This document shows, piece after piece, positions 34,722 to 41,812 of a DNA stretch of 64,000 nucleotides; the first letter of the stretch is position 1; each line of letters starts with the position of its first letter. Origin of the DNA: Bacillus sp. EB106-08-02-XG196 (GTDB taxonomy: Bacteria; Bacillota; Bacilli; Bacillales; Cytobacillaceae); NCBI RefSeq assembly GCF_013396335.1, contig NZ_JABWSY010000020.1, positions 42,964 to 106,963 on the forward strand. The letters run 5' to 3'. Below the pieces are notes generated by a model. That model saw only the letters and a program-made list of their open reading frames with translations. It was not told the origin of the DNA and did no database searches. The translations under genes and the position numbers were made by a program.

Positions 34722-35699
34722 TTAAGAAATTGCTACTTTACTAGAAACGACCTTATTTACTTGTTCACCTAGGTCAATTTTCCCGTCTTTACTCTTAATT
34801 TGACAACGAATAACATCTCCATCATTCAGATATTTACCGTTATTGATTTGACTTTCAATAAGCAAATCGACCTTCTCCGTGTAAGATACCAGGTGGCTTG
34901 ATAGTTGTCCTAATATCTCTGGTGTAAGACTTAATGCTACTCCGCCTGTTGTACCTGTAATAACCAAATCACCTTTTGAAAGATCCATAATCTCCGATAG
35001 CTCTGTTAGAGTTTCAGCAGGTTTGTATAATAATTGATTCGTATTTGCTGATTGACGTAATTCATCATTTACCCATAAATTTAATTCTAAGTCATGAATG
35101 AGTGGAACCTCTTCTTTATCAAGTAAGTAGAAAAATGGTCCAGTAGGTCCAAAAGTACGGTAGCTCTTCCCTTTTAACCATTGCCCCTCAGAGAGTTGTA
35201 CATCTCTTGCAGAAACATCATCCATAATAACAAGCCCTGCAATATACTGGTGAAGGTTTTCATCTGTGACTTCAACGGATGAAGAAATCTCTGTTCCAAT
35301 GACCAGCCCCAGCTCAATTTCATAGTCTAATAGCTTAACATGTGACGGGCGAATAATCTCTGTATTAGGACCACAAAGTGTGCTATCTGCTTTACTAAAG
35401 AACATATTAAATGGCGGCCGAGCTGCTTCCATTCCAGATTCAGCACGATGAGAGGAGTAATTGGCACCCTGACAGACAATTCTTGCTGGTTTGGTAACAG
35501 GGCTTAAAATGGTCACTTCATTTAATGAAAGAAATTCACCTTGTCCTTGTTCTTTTAATTTTCTAGCTTCTTCAATACCCTCTTCTAAAAAATGAGCTAA
35601 AGATGAATAGTTTTCTCTTAATATGTAAATACGATTATTTGATACAACTCCCCACTGTTCTTTATTTTCCTTTTCAAATCTTACTACTTGAATTCCCAC
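34722..35699 (-). CDS. Fumarylacetoacetate hydrolase-family enzyme
   Basis: A 325-residue FAH-fold protein. The metal-binding acidic residues lie in LLDYEIELGLVIG and in VIMDDVSARD; SLSPEIL and GTTGGVAL are also conserved. The family includes hydrolases, hydratases and decarboxylases acting on ring-cleavage products. GTG 35699 is the start with GGGGGAG upstream. An ATG two bases before it reads into a stop. It is second in the operon GntR-FAH-monooxygenase-dioxygenase and probably processes the meta-cleavage product. Confidence 0.85.
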   Translation of the reverse strand: MGIQVVRFEKENKEQWGVVSNNRIYILRENYSSLAHFLEEGIEEARKLKEQGQGEFLSLNEVTILSPVTKPARIVCQGANYSSHRAESGMEAARPPFNMFFSKADSTLCGPNTEIIRPSHVKLLDYEIELGLVIGTEISSSVEVTDENLHQYIAGLVIMDDVSARDVQLSEGQWLKGKSYRTFGPTGPFFYLLDKEEVPLIHDLELNLWVNDELRQSANTNQLLYKPAETLTELSEIMDLSKGDLVITGTTGGVALSLTPEILGQLSSHLVSYTEKVDLLIESQINNGKYLNDGDVIRCQIKSKDGKIDLGEQVNKVVSSKVAIS

Positions 35700-35744
35700 A
35701 TTTAACTCCCCCTAATTTGTTTGGTTTGTGAAGGTTCAGAGAAA

Positions 35745-36458
35745 CTAAGAATATATTTTTTCCAATATCCTCTTAACCCGCAGTATTAATTCGATCATTT
35801 TATCATGTGCCAATTTTTCATCACGTACCATGATTGCTTCATATATAGAACGGTGTCTTTCTAGTACTTCGTTTGTCGGAGTATCAAATGGAGATTCTGG
35901 ATAATCCTTAGCTGCGTTTAACGTTTTTTCCCGGCTAAAGACGAGCGCTTTCCGGAGCGTTCTAACCGTATTGATGATTAAATCGTTGTAAGAAGCACAT
36001 AATATTCTTTCATGAAAATCATAATCCGCAATGGCCCATGCCTTCTCATCACCGATTGATTGCTCGAGTCGATTGAAGGCATCCTTAATGCTTCCCAAAT
36101 CCTTCTCGGTTGCTCTCTCTGCTGCTAAAGCTGCTGCCATGGGTTCTAGCCCCATTCTAACTTCGGTTAAATGCAGGAGAAAATCACGATTATTCTCATC
36201 CTCAAGCACCCAGTTAATGAGTTCTAAATTCCACCATTTCCATTCGGAACGTGGAAGCACGATTGTACCAGCCCTTTGATTCGATCTCACAAGCCCCAAA
36301 GTAGATAACGTTTTAAAGGATTCACGGACTACGGTTCGACTTACATTATATATTTCACCTAAATCCTCTACTTTTGGGAGGATTTCTCCTTGTTTTAACT
36401 CACCCGTTACTATTTTACGTCCAAGCACGCTAACTAATTGTTCACTTCTATTTTTCAT
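35745..36458 (-). CDS. GntR-family regulator, FadR/FCD subfamily
   Basis: A 237-residue transcription factor. An N-terminal winged helix (about 5-70) has KVEDLGEIYNVSRTVVRESFKTL. The C-terminal helical FCD domain carries the usual metal/ligand residues (D and H in IADYDFHERI and H near ERHRSIYEAI). It is first in the ring-cleavage operon and so likely represses it until the aromatic acid or a product binds. ATG 36458 has AGGGG about 12 bases upstream, a rather long spacing. A promoter with an overlapping AT palindrome lies 200 bases upstream. Confidence 0.9.
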   Translation of the reverse strand: MKNRSEQLVSVLGRKIVTGELKQGEILPKVEDLGEIYNVSRTVVRESFKTLSTLGLVRSNQRAGTIVLPRSEWKWWNLELINWVLEDENNRDFLLHLTEVRMGLEPMAAALAAERATEKDLGSIKDAFNRLEQSIGDEKAWAIADYDFHERILCASYNDLIINTVRTLRKALVFSREKTLNAAKDYPESPFDTPTNEVLERHRSIYEAIMVRDEKLAHDKMIELILRVKRILEKIYS

Positions 36459-36575
36459 AAAGCGTTAACACCCCTATCCTTACTATGTTTTAACCTTACC
36501 ACAACAACAATGGTATTCCGACTTTTTGGGATAGAAGGTTAATAATTGGATTCCACTTCAACAATGGAAGCGCAA

Positions 36576-36596
36576 TCATTTATTATTGAAAGTCAT
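36576..36596 (-). CDS. Possible six-residue leader peptide MTFNNK
   Basis: A consensus AGGAGGTG lies 4 bases before ATG 36596, and the frame stops after six codons. It sits in the leader between the promoter and the GntR gene. The ribosome site is much better than that of the GntR gene itself, so it may be a translated leader. No experimental or conservation evidence is visible. Confidence 0.3.
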   Translation of the reverse strand: MTFNNK

Positions 36597-36633
36597 TAAC
36601 ACCTCCTTGTGATTAAGAGTCCATCTTGTTGTG

Positions 36634-36687
36634 AATAAATATTATTTATCTGATTATTATAATAAATAATATTTATTAATTCGTCAA
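36634..36687 (-). promoter_or_regulatory. Promoter with overlapping 16-bp AT palindrome
   Basis: TTGACG (36687-36682), 17 bases, TATTAT (36664-36659). Perfect 16-bp inverted arms 36634-36649 and 36662-36677 overlap the spacer and -10, a good place for an operator of the FCD GntR regulator. All-AT arms also mean chance is possible. Confidence 0.55.
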
Positions 36688-36784
36688 CCTATATTTTATA
36701 AATTTTCTAAAAACTTCTTGTCTATACTTTTTACTGCCATCGATCCTTCACTTATATGGTGTGAGCCAGGCACTTTTTTTCTAT

Positions 36785-36830
36785 TGTTCTAGATAATGTA
36801 GAACAGATTTGTTATAATAAATGTAGAACA
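36785..36830 (+). promoter_or_regulatory. Operator/promoter of the YtrA-type GntR operon
   Basis: TGTTCTA-N7-TAGAACA (36785-36805) is a perfect 7-bp inverted repeat; a third half-site TAGAACA lies at 36824-36830, and a TATAAT -10 box at 36813-36818 lies between. Typical of autoregulation by the next gene. Confidence 0.65.
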
Positions 36831-36846
36831 GATTGGAGGAAAGAGT

Positions 36847-37227
36847 ATGATGATTAGAATTGAACCCGACTCTGACATACCCATTTATGAGCAAATATCC
36901 AATCAAATTGTCGAAGGCATCGCTAGAGGTTTGATTCAGCCAGGAGCTTCGCTTCCTTCTGTGAGGGCTTTTGCATCTGACCTCGGCGTTAATATGCATA
37001 CCGTTAATAAAAGCTACCACCAATTAGAGTATAAGGGAATTATCACAATTGTTCCGAAGTCGGGAGCGATTATCTCTTCTCCCCAAGATTTCAATGAACT
37101 CTCTTTTGATCGACTAAAAGAGGAATATAAGCCACTTATTGCAGAATCCCTGGTGGTTGGAATGTCTAATGAGCAAATTCATGAACTTGTCTCATCTATT
37201 ATTGAAGACTTTAAGAAAAGCAATTAA
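36847..37227 (+). CDS. GntR-family regulator, YtrA subfamily
   Basis: A 126-residue regulator consisting of a winged helix (about 10-75, with LPSVRAFASDLGVNMHTVNKSYHQLE) and a short dimerisation tail. Such YtrA-type repressors usually sit in front of transporter or membrane protein genes and control them together with themselves. ATG 36847 follows GGAGG by seven bases. It is 17 bases upstream of a DUF1648 membrane protein. The inverted repeat TGTTCTA-N7-TAGAACA upstream is the likely binding site. Confidence 0.9.
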   Translation: MMIRIEPDSDIPIYEQISNQIVEGIARGLIQPGASLPSVRAFASDLGVNMHTVNKSYHQLEYKGIITIVPKSGAIISSPQDFNELSFDRLKEEYKPLIAESLVVGMSNEQIHELVSSIIEDFKKSN

Positions 37228-37244
37228 TTATAGGGGGAACTCAT

Positions 37245-38336
37245 ATGACTTTAGCCATTTTTCTATTTATCTCGATTATCCTGCTTGGAATCCAAACAGC
37301 TATTCCTTTTTTAGTGAAACGCACCATCATCTTTGGAATTACCGTCCCTGAAAAGCACATAAAAAACGAACAACTAATATCCTACAAAAAAAGATATACC
37401 TTATTGGTTTCGCTCCTTTCCCTGGTGGCATTAGGGATTTATGCTTTTTGGGTCCTCGGTACGAACCCAGGCGAAGAACAAACCGTCTTGGTTGGAACGC
37501 TTATCCAATTTGGCATTATTCTTTTCAGCCTTTCCCTCTATTTTTTCTTTCATGGAAAAACGCTTCAATTAAAAAGGAAAAATAATTGGATGGAGAATCT
37601 AAAACAAATGAAGGTAACTGACTTATCCGTACGGTCTCAGGATGAAATGATTCCTTGGTATCTGTTTTTACTTCCAATGATTGTTACTGTCGGAGTTATC
37701 GGATATACCGTTTTCCAATATGACCTACTGCCTGAAAAGATTCCTACTCACTGGGGAATAAATGGTGAAGCCGATGCCTTTACAGAGAAAACACCAATGT
37801 CAGCGATCTTAATGCCACTAACGCTTTTAGCGATGCAGGTGATGTATTTAGGAATCCATATTGGAAAAAATAAATCTGGCATTAAATTAAGTGCAACTGG
37901 CACAAATGCTTCAAAGTTACGTCAGTTAACGCTACGGAAATATTCAAGCTGGCTGATGTTTTTAGTTAGTTTCTTACTAACAGGTTTGTTTTGTTACTTT
38001 CAATTAACCACGATTCACCCAGATTTGTTTGCGGGCACTGCCATGATCGCAGCACCGATGGTTTTCCTAGTTGTTATACTAGCCGCGACCATTGTTTTTG
38101 CTGTAAAAGTCGGTCGTTCAGATAAACACTCTGTGGTTGCGTCAGAGGAAGAAATAACGGATTACGATGAAGATTCCTACTGGAAAGGCGGACTCTTTTA
38201 TTTCAACAGAAATGATCCCTCTATTTTTGTGGAAAAACGCGTCGGTGTTGGCTGGACCCTCAATTTTGCCAACCCACTTGGATACATTATTTTCTTAGTG
38301 CCGCTAGTGGTCGTAATCGTATTATCATTATTATAG
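37245..38336 (+). CDS. DUF1648-domain membrane protein
   Basis: A 363-residue protein with about 8 membrane helices. The DUF1648 signature is LPEKIPTHWGINGEADAF, shared with SdpI-type immunity and related proteins. The C-terminal part (DSYWKGGLFYFNRNDPSIFVEKRVGVGWTLNFANP) matches the DUF5808 segment seen in Bacillus homologues. It follows its YtrA-type regulator by 17 bases and ends at a terminator. The function is unknown. Immunity or envelope stress tolerance is a guess from SdpI homology. Confidence 0.8.
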   Translation: MTLAIFLFISIILLGIQTAIPFLVKRTIIFGITVPEKHIKNEQLISYKKRYTLLVSLLSLVALGIYAFWVLGTNPGEEQTVLVGTLIQFGIILFSLSLYFFFHGKTLQLKRKNNWMENLKQMKVTDLSVRSQDEMIPWYLFLLPMIVTVGVIGYTVFQYDLLPEKIPTHWGINGEADAFTEKTPMSAILMPLTLLAMQVMYLGIHIGKNKSGIKLSATGTNASKLRQLTLRKYSSWLMFLVSFLLTGLFCYFQLTTIHPDLFAGTAMIAAPMVFLVVILAATIVFAVKVGRSDKHSVVASEEEITDYDEDSYWKGGLFYFNRNDPSIFVEKRVGVGWTLNFANPLGYIIFLVPLVVVIVLSLL

Positions 38337-38349
38337 AATTGATAAAAAA

Positions 38350-38390
38350 ACGAGAGCGAATCCTTTGATTAGGATACACTCTCGTATTTT
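38350..38390 (+). terminator. Terminator of the GntR/DUF1648 operon
   Basis: ACGAGAG (38350-38356) with ATCCT pairs with AGGAT and CTCTCGT (38379-38385), then ATTTT. Confidence 0.8.
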
Positions 38391-38422
38391 GTGGTCAACA
38401 AAATGCCGTTTTGGTATTGATT

Positions 38423-38652
38423 TGTAGAAACTGTATGGTTTTCTGTAGAACCTGTACGGTTTTTTGTAGAAACTGTATGCTTTTTTGTAGAAGCTGTACA
38501 CTTTTTTGTAGAACCTATACGTTTTTTGTAGAACCTGTACACTTAATTGTAGAAGCTGTACACTTTTTTGTAGAACCTATACGTTTTTTTGTAGAAGCTG
38601 TACGCTTTTTTGTAGAAACTGTACAGTTTTACCGTATACACTGTACACTTTT
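38423..38652. repeat. Array of ten 21-bp repeats plus one degenerate unit
   Basis: Units start at 38423, 38444, 38465, 38486, 38507, 38527, 38548, 38569, 38590 and 38611, 21 bp apart except for one 20-bp step, with a decayed copy at about 38633. The consensus is TGTAGAAnCTGTAC plus a T-tract of about 6. T-tracts phased at two helical turns predict DNA curvature. The one-base phase change breaks any coding frame. It lies between convergent genes, like the 3-copy array at 19634. Confidence 0.9.
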
Positions 38653-38662
38653 ACACCAATAT

Positions 38663-39322
38663 TTAAATAATTTCCCATTTCTTATGATTAGCTACTTCTA
38701 ATAGTCGAGGTTCTGGGTTAACAGCAACGGGATTTCCTACTAATTCAAGAACGTTTAAATCCGTGTAACTATCCCCATATGCAAAGCTATTTTGCCAATC
38801 TACTTCTGTATGAGACAGATGGGCATTGATGAAATCACTTTTACGTTCCCCGTATATATATTTTATAGAAGTGGTCTTTGACAATTTTTCATCATGATAG
38901 GGAATGCTGCTTCCACTAATACAATCAAAATTTACATTTTTCGTAACGGAGTGCAGGAGCGGCTCATAAGCTCCTGATACAAGCATAGTATAATAGCCTT
39001 CCCTTCTATGCTGTTCAAGTCTATGTAACACCGGTTCACTAAGGTTTTGACTCATACTCTCACCAATTTGCGAAAAAAACTGGTCAATCTCCGATTTTGG
39101 AGAAGTTCCAAATGCAGCGATATACGACCACATTGAATATTCTTTCATTTTTTGTTCGGGGTAAAGCTTACATTTGTATGCTAGGTATACCGGTAAAAGT
39201 CTAAGGAAGAAATTCCGATACTTCTGAAAATGCAGGGGATGATTCTTCAAATGTCCCATCAAAAGTGGAAAAGTCTCATTCGGAAATAAAGTTCCATCAA
39301 AATCAAATATTGCAACCTTCAT
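38663..39322 (-). CDS. HAD-IB-type phosphatase (SerB-like)
   Basis: A 219-residue haloacid-dehalogenase hydrolase. Motif I is FDFDGTLFP, motif II is MLVSGAYEP with the Ser, and the Mg-binding motif is FAYGDSYTDLNVLELVG. The helical cap between motif I and II fits subfamily IB, which includes phosphoserine phosphatase-like and lysophospholipid-type enzymes. ATG 39322 is the natural start (MKVAIFDFDG). A single gene with no linked pathway, so the substrate is unknown. Confidence 0.82.
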   Translation of the reverse strand: MKVAIFDFDGTLFPNETFPLLMGHLKNHPLHFQKYRNFFLRLLPVYLAYKCKLYPEQKMKEYSMWSYIAAFGTSPKSEIDQFFSQIGESMSQNLSEPVLHRLEQHRREGYYTMLVSGAYEPLLHSVTKNVNFDCISGSSIPYHDEKLSKTTSIKYIYGERKSDFINAHLSHTEVDWQNSFAYGDSYTDLNVLELVGNPVAVNPEPRLLEVANHKKWEII

Positions 39323-39392
39323 CTCATCAGCAGCCTTTCATTTTAAAACATGTCTTCCATTTTATAACACATAAAGTGCATTATTTCCACAC

Positions 39393-39430
39393 AAAAAAAC
39401 CACACAGGCATCATGTGAATGCTGTGTGGT
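39393..39430 (-). terminator. Terminator of the YwaF-like gene
   Basis: CCACACAGGCAT (39400-39411) pairs with ATGCTGTGTGG (39419-39429), followed by T7 on the minus strand. Confidence 0.8.
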
Positions 39431-39458
39431 CTCTAGAGAAGTTTTCTCCAACTTTATA

Positions 39459-40163
39459 TTAGAGTTTATTTTCCCTTATTTGCAAAATCCCCATTGGTAT
39501 ATATGTAATGATAAATACAATGAGTCCCACTATTTCAAGATTAATATAATACATAATCCCACTGCCGAAAAATGATAATAGGGTTTCTGTTTCCGATGGA
39601 CTCGCTAAGAAGAAAAAGTTTGTGTCTATCCATAAATTCAGGAAAAATATTGGAACAGCTATGATATTCAAGGTAATAAATCCCGTTAAAATAGCTTTGC
39701 GAGGAACTCTGTACCCTTCGAAGAGGATAAAATACAACACGGCTAATGGAATAGCTGAATGATGCAGGAAATATTTTAAGAATCGAAAATGAGGAAATTG
39801 ATAGACTATATCAGGAGTAACCATACTTAGGATGGGAGGAATTAGACCAATAAAAAATAACAAATTAAACACTTTTTGATTCTTTTTCAAAAATAGGTAC
39901 AACGATAAAAACGTACTAAGTGAACAAAGCTGTAAAGGTAAATCACCCACTTCCCATTGGTTGGTAAGGATTAGCCACAAGTGGAAGGAAACTTCACAAA
40001 GTATCAAAGTGGTAAATAGTGTCCATTTCAAAATGTGCTGGTAGTTCTTAAGCTTCGATCTGAAATACACCAAAAGGAAACAGGTAAGAAAGAAGAGAAG
40101 TAACGTAACAACATGGGTCGTTGAAAAAAAGGTAAAAGTCTGCATTCCTGTAACAGAAAACAT
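39459..40163 (-). CDS. YwaF-like integral membrane protein (TIGR02206 family)
   Basis: A 234-residue protein with six or seven membrane helices. The polar signature WEVGDLPLQLCSLSTFLSLYLF and the FLHHSAIPLAVLYF helix match the TIGR02206/YwaF family of Bacillus. AGGTG lies eight bases before ATG 40163. The function is not known for the family. It is a single gene with its own terminator. Confidence 0.8.
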   Translation of the reverse strand: MFSVTGMQTFTFFSTTHVVTLLLFFLTCFLLVYFRSKLKNYQHILKWTLFTTLILCEVSFHLWLILTNQWEVGDLPLQLCSLSTFLSLYLFLKKNQKVFNLLFFIGLIPPILSMVTPDIVYQFPHFRFLKYFLHHSAIPLAVLYFILFEGYRVPRKAILTGFITLNIIAVPIFFLNLWIDTNFFFLASPSETETLLSFFGSGIMYYINLEIVGLIVFIITYIPMGILQIRENKL

Positions 40164-40325
40164 AATGACAACACCTCTTTTCGCAAGTATTCATTCATCA
40201 CAAACTTAGAACTTCAAGGTACTAAGAATATATGACATATAGAGTTCGTATTAGACTATTGACCTCAGTGAATACATTATTTTACAAACACCTTAACATT
40301 CGTGCATGTCTTGCACTATAAACAA

Positions 40326-40369
40326 AAAAGTGCCAGGCACTGGACATTGAAATCAAGTGCTGGCACTCA
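40326..40369 (-). terminator. Terminator of the DoxX gene, GTGCCAG palindrome family
   Basis: AGTGCCAG (40329-40336) pairs with CTGGCACT (40360-40367), followed by T6 on the minus strand. A second partial copy (GGCACTGG, AGTGC) lies within. Confidence 0.65.
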
Positions 40370-40404
40370 CAAAATCTATATTTAGTATAATTTTCAACCT
40401 TAAT

Positions 40405-40779
40405 TTACCAAGTCCAATTCGTGATAGACAGTAACATTAATGCAGCTGCCGCTAATGCGATATTCTTTAGGAATTGATTCATTTCGCCAACTTTTGCATT
40501 CTGATCTGTTTCCTTCCAGAAATTATGCATGATGAAAGCTGAAAGAACGAGGAATATTACTAACAAATATAGGCCCCATTCAATCCAATATGCCGTAAGG
40601 ATACTCAATCCCCCGGCTAGGAGCATTAACCCGGTTACCACTACAGATAGTCCTGGTGCTGGTACCCTCTTATAGGATGCATACTGCTTCAAACCTTGAA
40701 ATTGGATGAAATGATTTAGACCAGAATAAGCAAAATAAAGACCAAATACTGCCCGACCAACCAGCCATAGCCAATCCAT
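40405..40779 (-). CDS. DoxX-family membrane protein
   Basis: A 124-residue protein with four hydrophobic helices. WLWLVGRAVFGLYFAYSGLNHF at the start is the DoxX signature, and ALMLLAGGLSIL and HNFWK are also typical. Members are linked to redox or quinone chemistry in some bacteria, but this branch is uncharacterised. ATG 40779 has AGGATG about nine bases upstream. It is a single gene. Confidence 0.82.
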   Translation of the reverse strand: MDWLWLVGRAVFGLYFAYSGLNHFIQFQGLKQYASYKRVPAPGLSVVVTGLMLLAGGLSILTAYWIEWGLYLLVIFLVLSAFIMHNFWKETDQNAKVGEMNQFLKNIALAAAALMLLSITNWTW

Positions 40780-40970
40780 TCAGACATCATCCTTTCATTA
40801 GGTTAATTACTTTCTCTATACATATATACTCTTATTTGTTAAAATATTCCGTCTCGTTTAGGTTTATTGCATGAATCCACACTCCCTAAATATTCCACCT
40901 CTGGGACCATCCTCCTAATGACCATATTCCCTTATTCATGATATATTTTTAACGTAGCCAAGAAACACAA

Positions 40971-41368
40971 ACATGAAATGGTGAGTAATCGCGGCTCATG
41001 TTTACATGAGTTGAGGAAAGTCCAGGCTCGCCCGGTGCTGAGATGCCCGGAGTGATCGTGCCATCTGCAAAGGTGGGCAGCAGTTTCTACTGCTGACGGC
41101 GGGGAAATTATGCTAAGTCCTTCATGGATATGCTTCGAGTACTCTGAAAGTGCCACAGCGACGAATTCTTCTGGAAACAGGAGAAATGGAACGGGTAAAC
41201 CCCACGAGCGAGCAACCCAAACTTTGGTAGGGGCACCATCCTGCGGGAAATAAACCAAACGGATGGATCGGTCTTCGTGACTGATAGTCATATGATTACA
41301 CCTGTTGTGCGAGATTGGCATCGTTTGGAGCACGCAGGAACAGAACCTGGCTTACAGCCATTTCATGC
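40971..41368 (+). ncRNA. rnpB: RNase P RNA (type B)
   Basis: The sequence contains the universal P RNA segments GAGGAAAGTCCAGGCTC, GGTGCTGAGATGCCCG, GAAAGTGCCACAGCGACGAA, AACGGGTAAACCCC-ACGAGCGAG and GAACAGAACCTGGCTTACAG. The ends pair in P1: ATGAAATGG (40973-40981) with CCATTTCAT (41358-41366). The arrangement follows the Bacillus type-B structure. It is the catalytic RNA that trims tRNA 5' ends. A possible promoter is TGACCA-18-TATATT about 25 bases upstream. The SRP RNA gene begins 50 bases downstream on the same strand, which is not the B. subtilis arrangement. Confidence 0.93.
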
Positions 41369-41415
41369 GCCGGATTTATAAAATTACACATAAGCATTAG
41401 TCTAGCCTATACATA

Positions 41416-41682
41416 CCGTGCTAGACGGGGAGTTGGCGGTGCCCTGTAACCCGCAATCTGCCATAGCGGGGTTGAATTCCTGCCTTAGGTTTGATCATGT
41501 AAGGTCTGCCTTGGGAAAATAGTGTTGACAACTGGGTCCTACGCAATGGAAACCTATGAAACTGGTCAGATCCGGAAGGAAGCAGCCATAAGTAGACATT
41601 TCTATGTGCCGGAGGATCGCCTAGTTTGAGCTAGCTTTCACAAGTAACGCTTGGTTGGTCTAATCAAAGGCAGGTGCACGGT
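41416..41682 (+). ncRNA. ffs: Signal recognition particle RNA (large, Bacillus scRNA type)
   Basis: The 5' part TGCTAGACGGGGAG-TTGGCGGTGCCCTGTAAC is the Alu-domain sequence of Bacillus scRNA. Domain IV is present as GGTCAGATCCGGAAGGAAGCAGC. The 3' part AAGTAACGCTTGG and GGTGCACGG also match. Terminal CCGTGC (41416-41421) pairs with GCACGG (41676-41681), giving about 266 nt, close to the 271 nt of B. subtilis. A T4 follows. It works with Ffh in co-translational membrane targeting. Confidence 0.93.
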
Positions 41683-41709
41683 TTTACATATACACCATGT
41701 GACCATGGG

Positions 41710-41736
41710 TGACCATGGGGACGGTTCTCATGGTCA
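41710..41736. repeat. Short palindrome with GGGACGGTTCTC core
   Basis: TGACCATG (41710-41717) and CATGGTCA (41729-41736) flank GGGACGGTTCT. The core matches one arm of the repeat at 5695-5740 with one change. Confidence 0.6.
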
Positions 41737-41762
41737 AATCTCATTGAGTCATCATAAGAAAA

Positions 41763-41812
41763 TGTGCCAGGTAACTTCCATATATTATAGGAGGTGCCTG
41801 GCACTTTTCTTT
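41763..41812 (-). terminator. Terminator of helD, GTGCCAGG palindrome
   Basis: TGTGCCAGG (41763-41771) pairs with CCTGGCAC (41798-41805), between the SRP RNA region and the helD stop. Member of the dispersed palindrome family. Confidence 0.6.

Noticed and set aside
38411..38701. A 96-residue open frame with Cys-rich seven-residue repeats over the 21-bp array
   Set aside because: The repeat includes a 20-bp step that changes the frame midway, so the peptide repeat is not maintained; no ribosome site leads in.
39186..39197. GGTATACCGG inside the HAD phosphatase gene
   Set aside because: Within a coding region and with poor flanks; treated as chance.
40932..41333. A 133-codon minus-strand frame
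   Set aside because: It lies antisense to rnpB, whose conserved segments explain the sequence.
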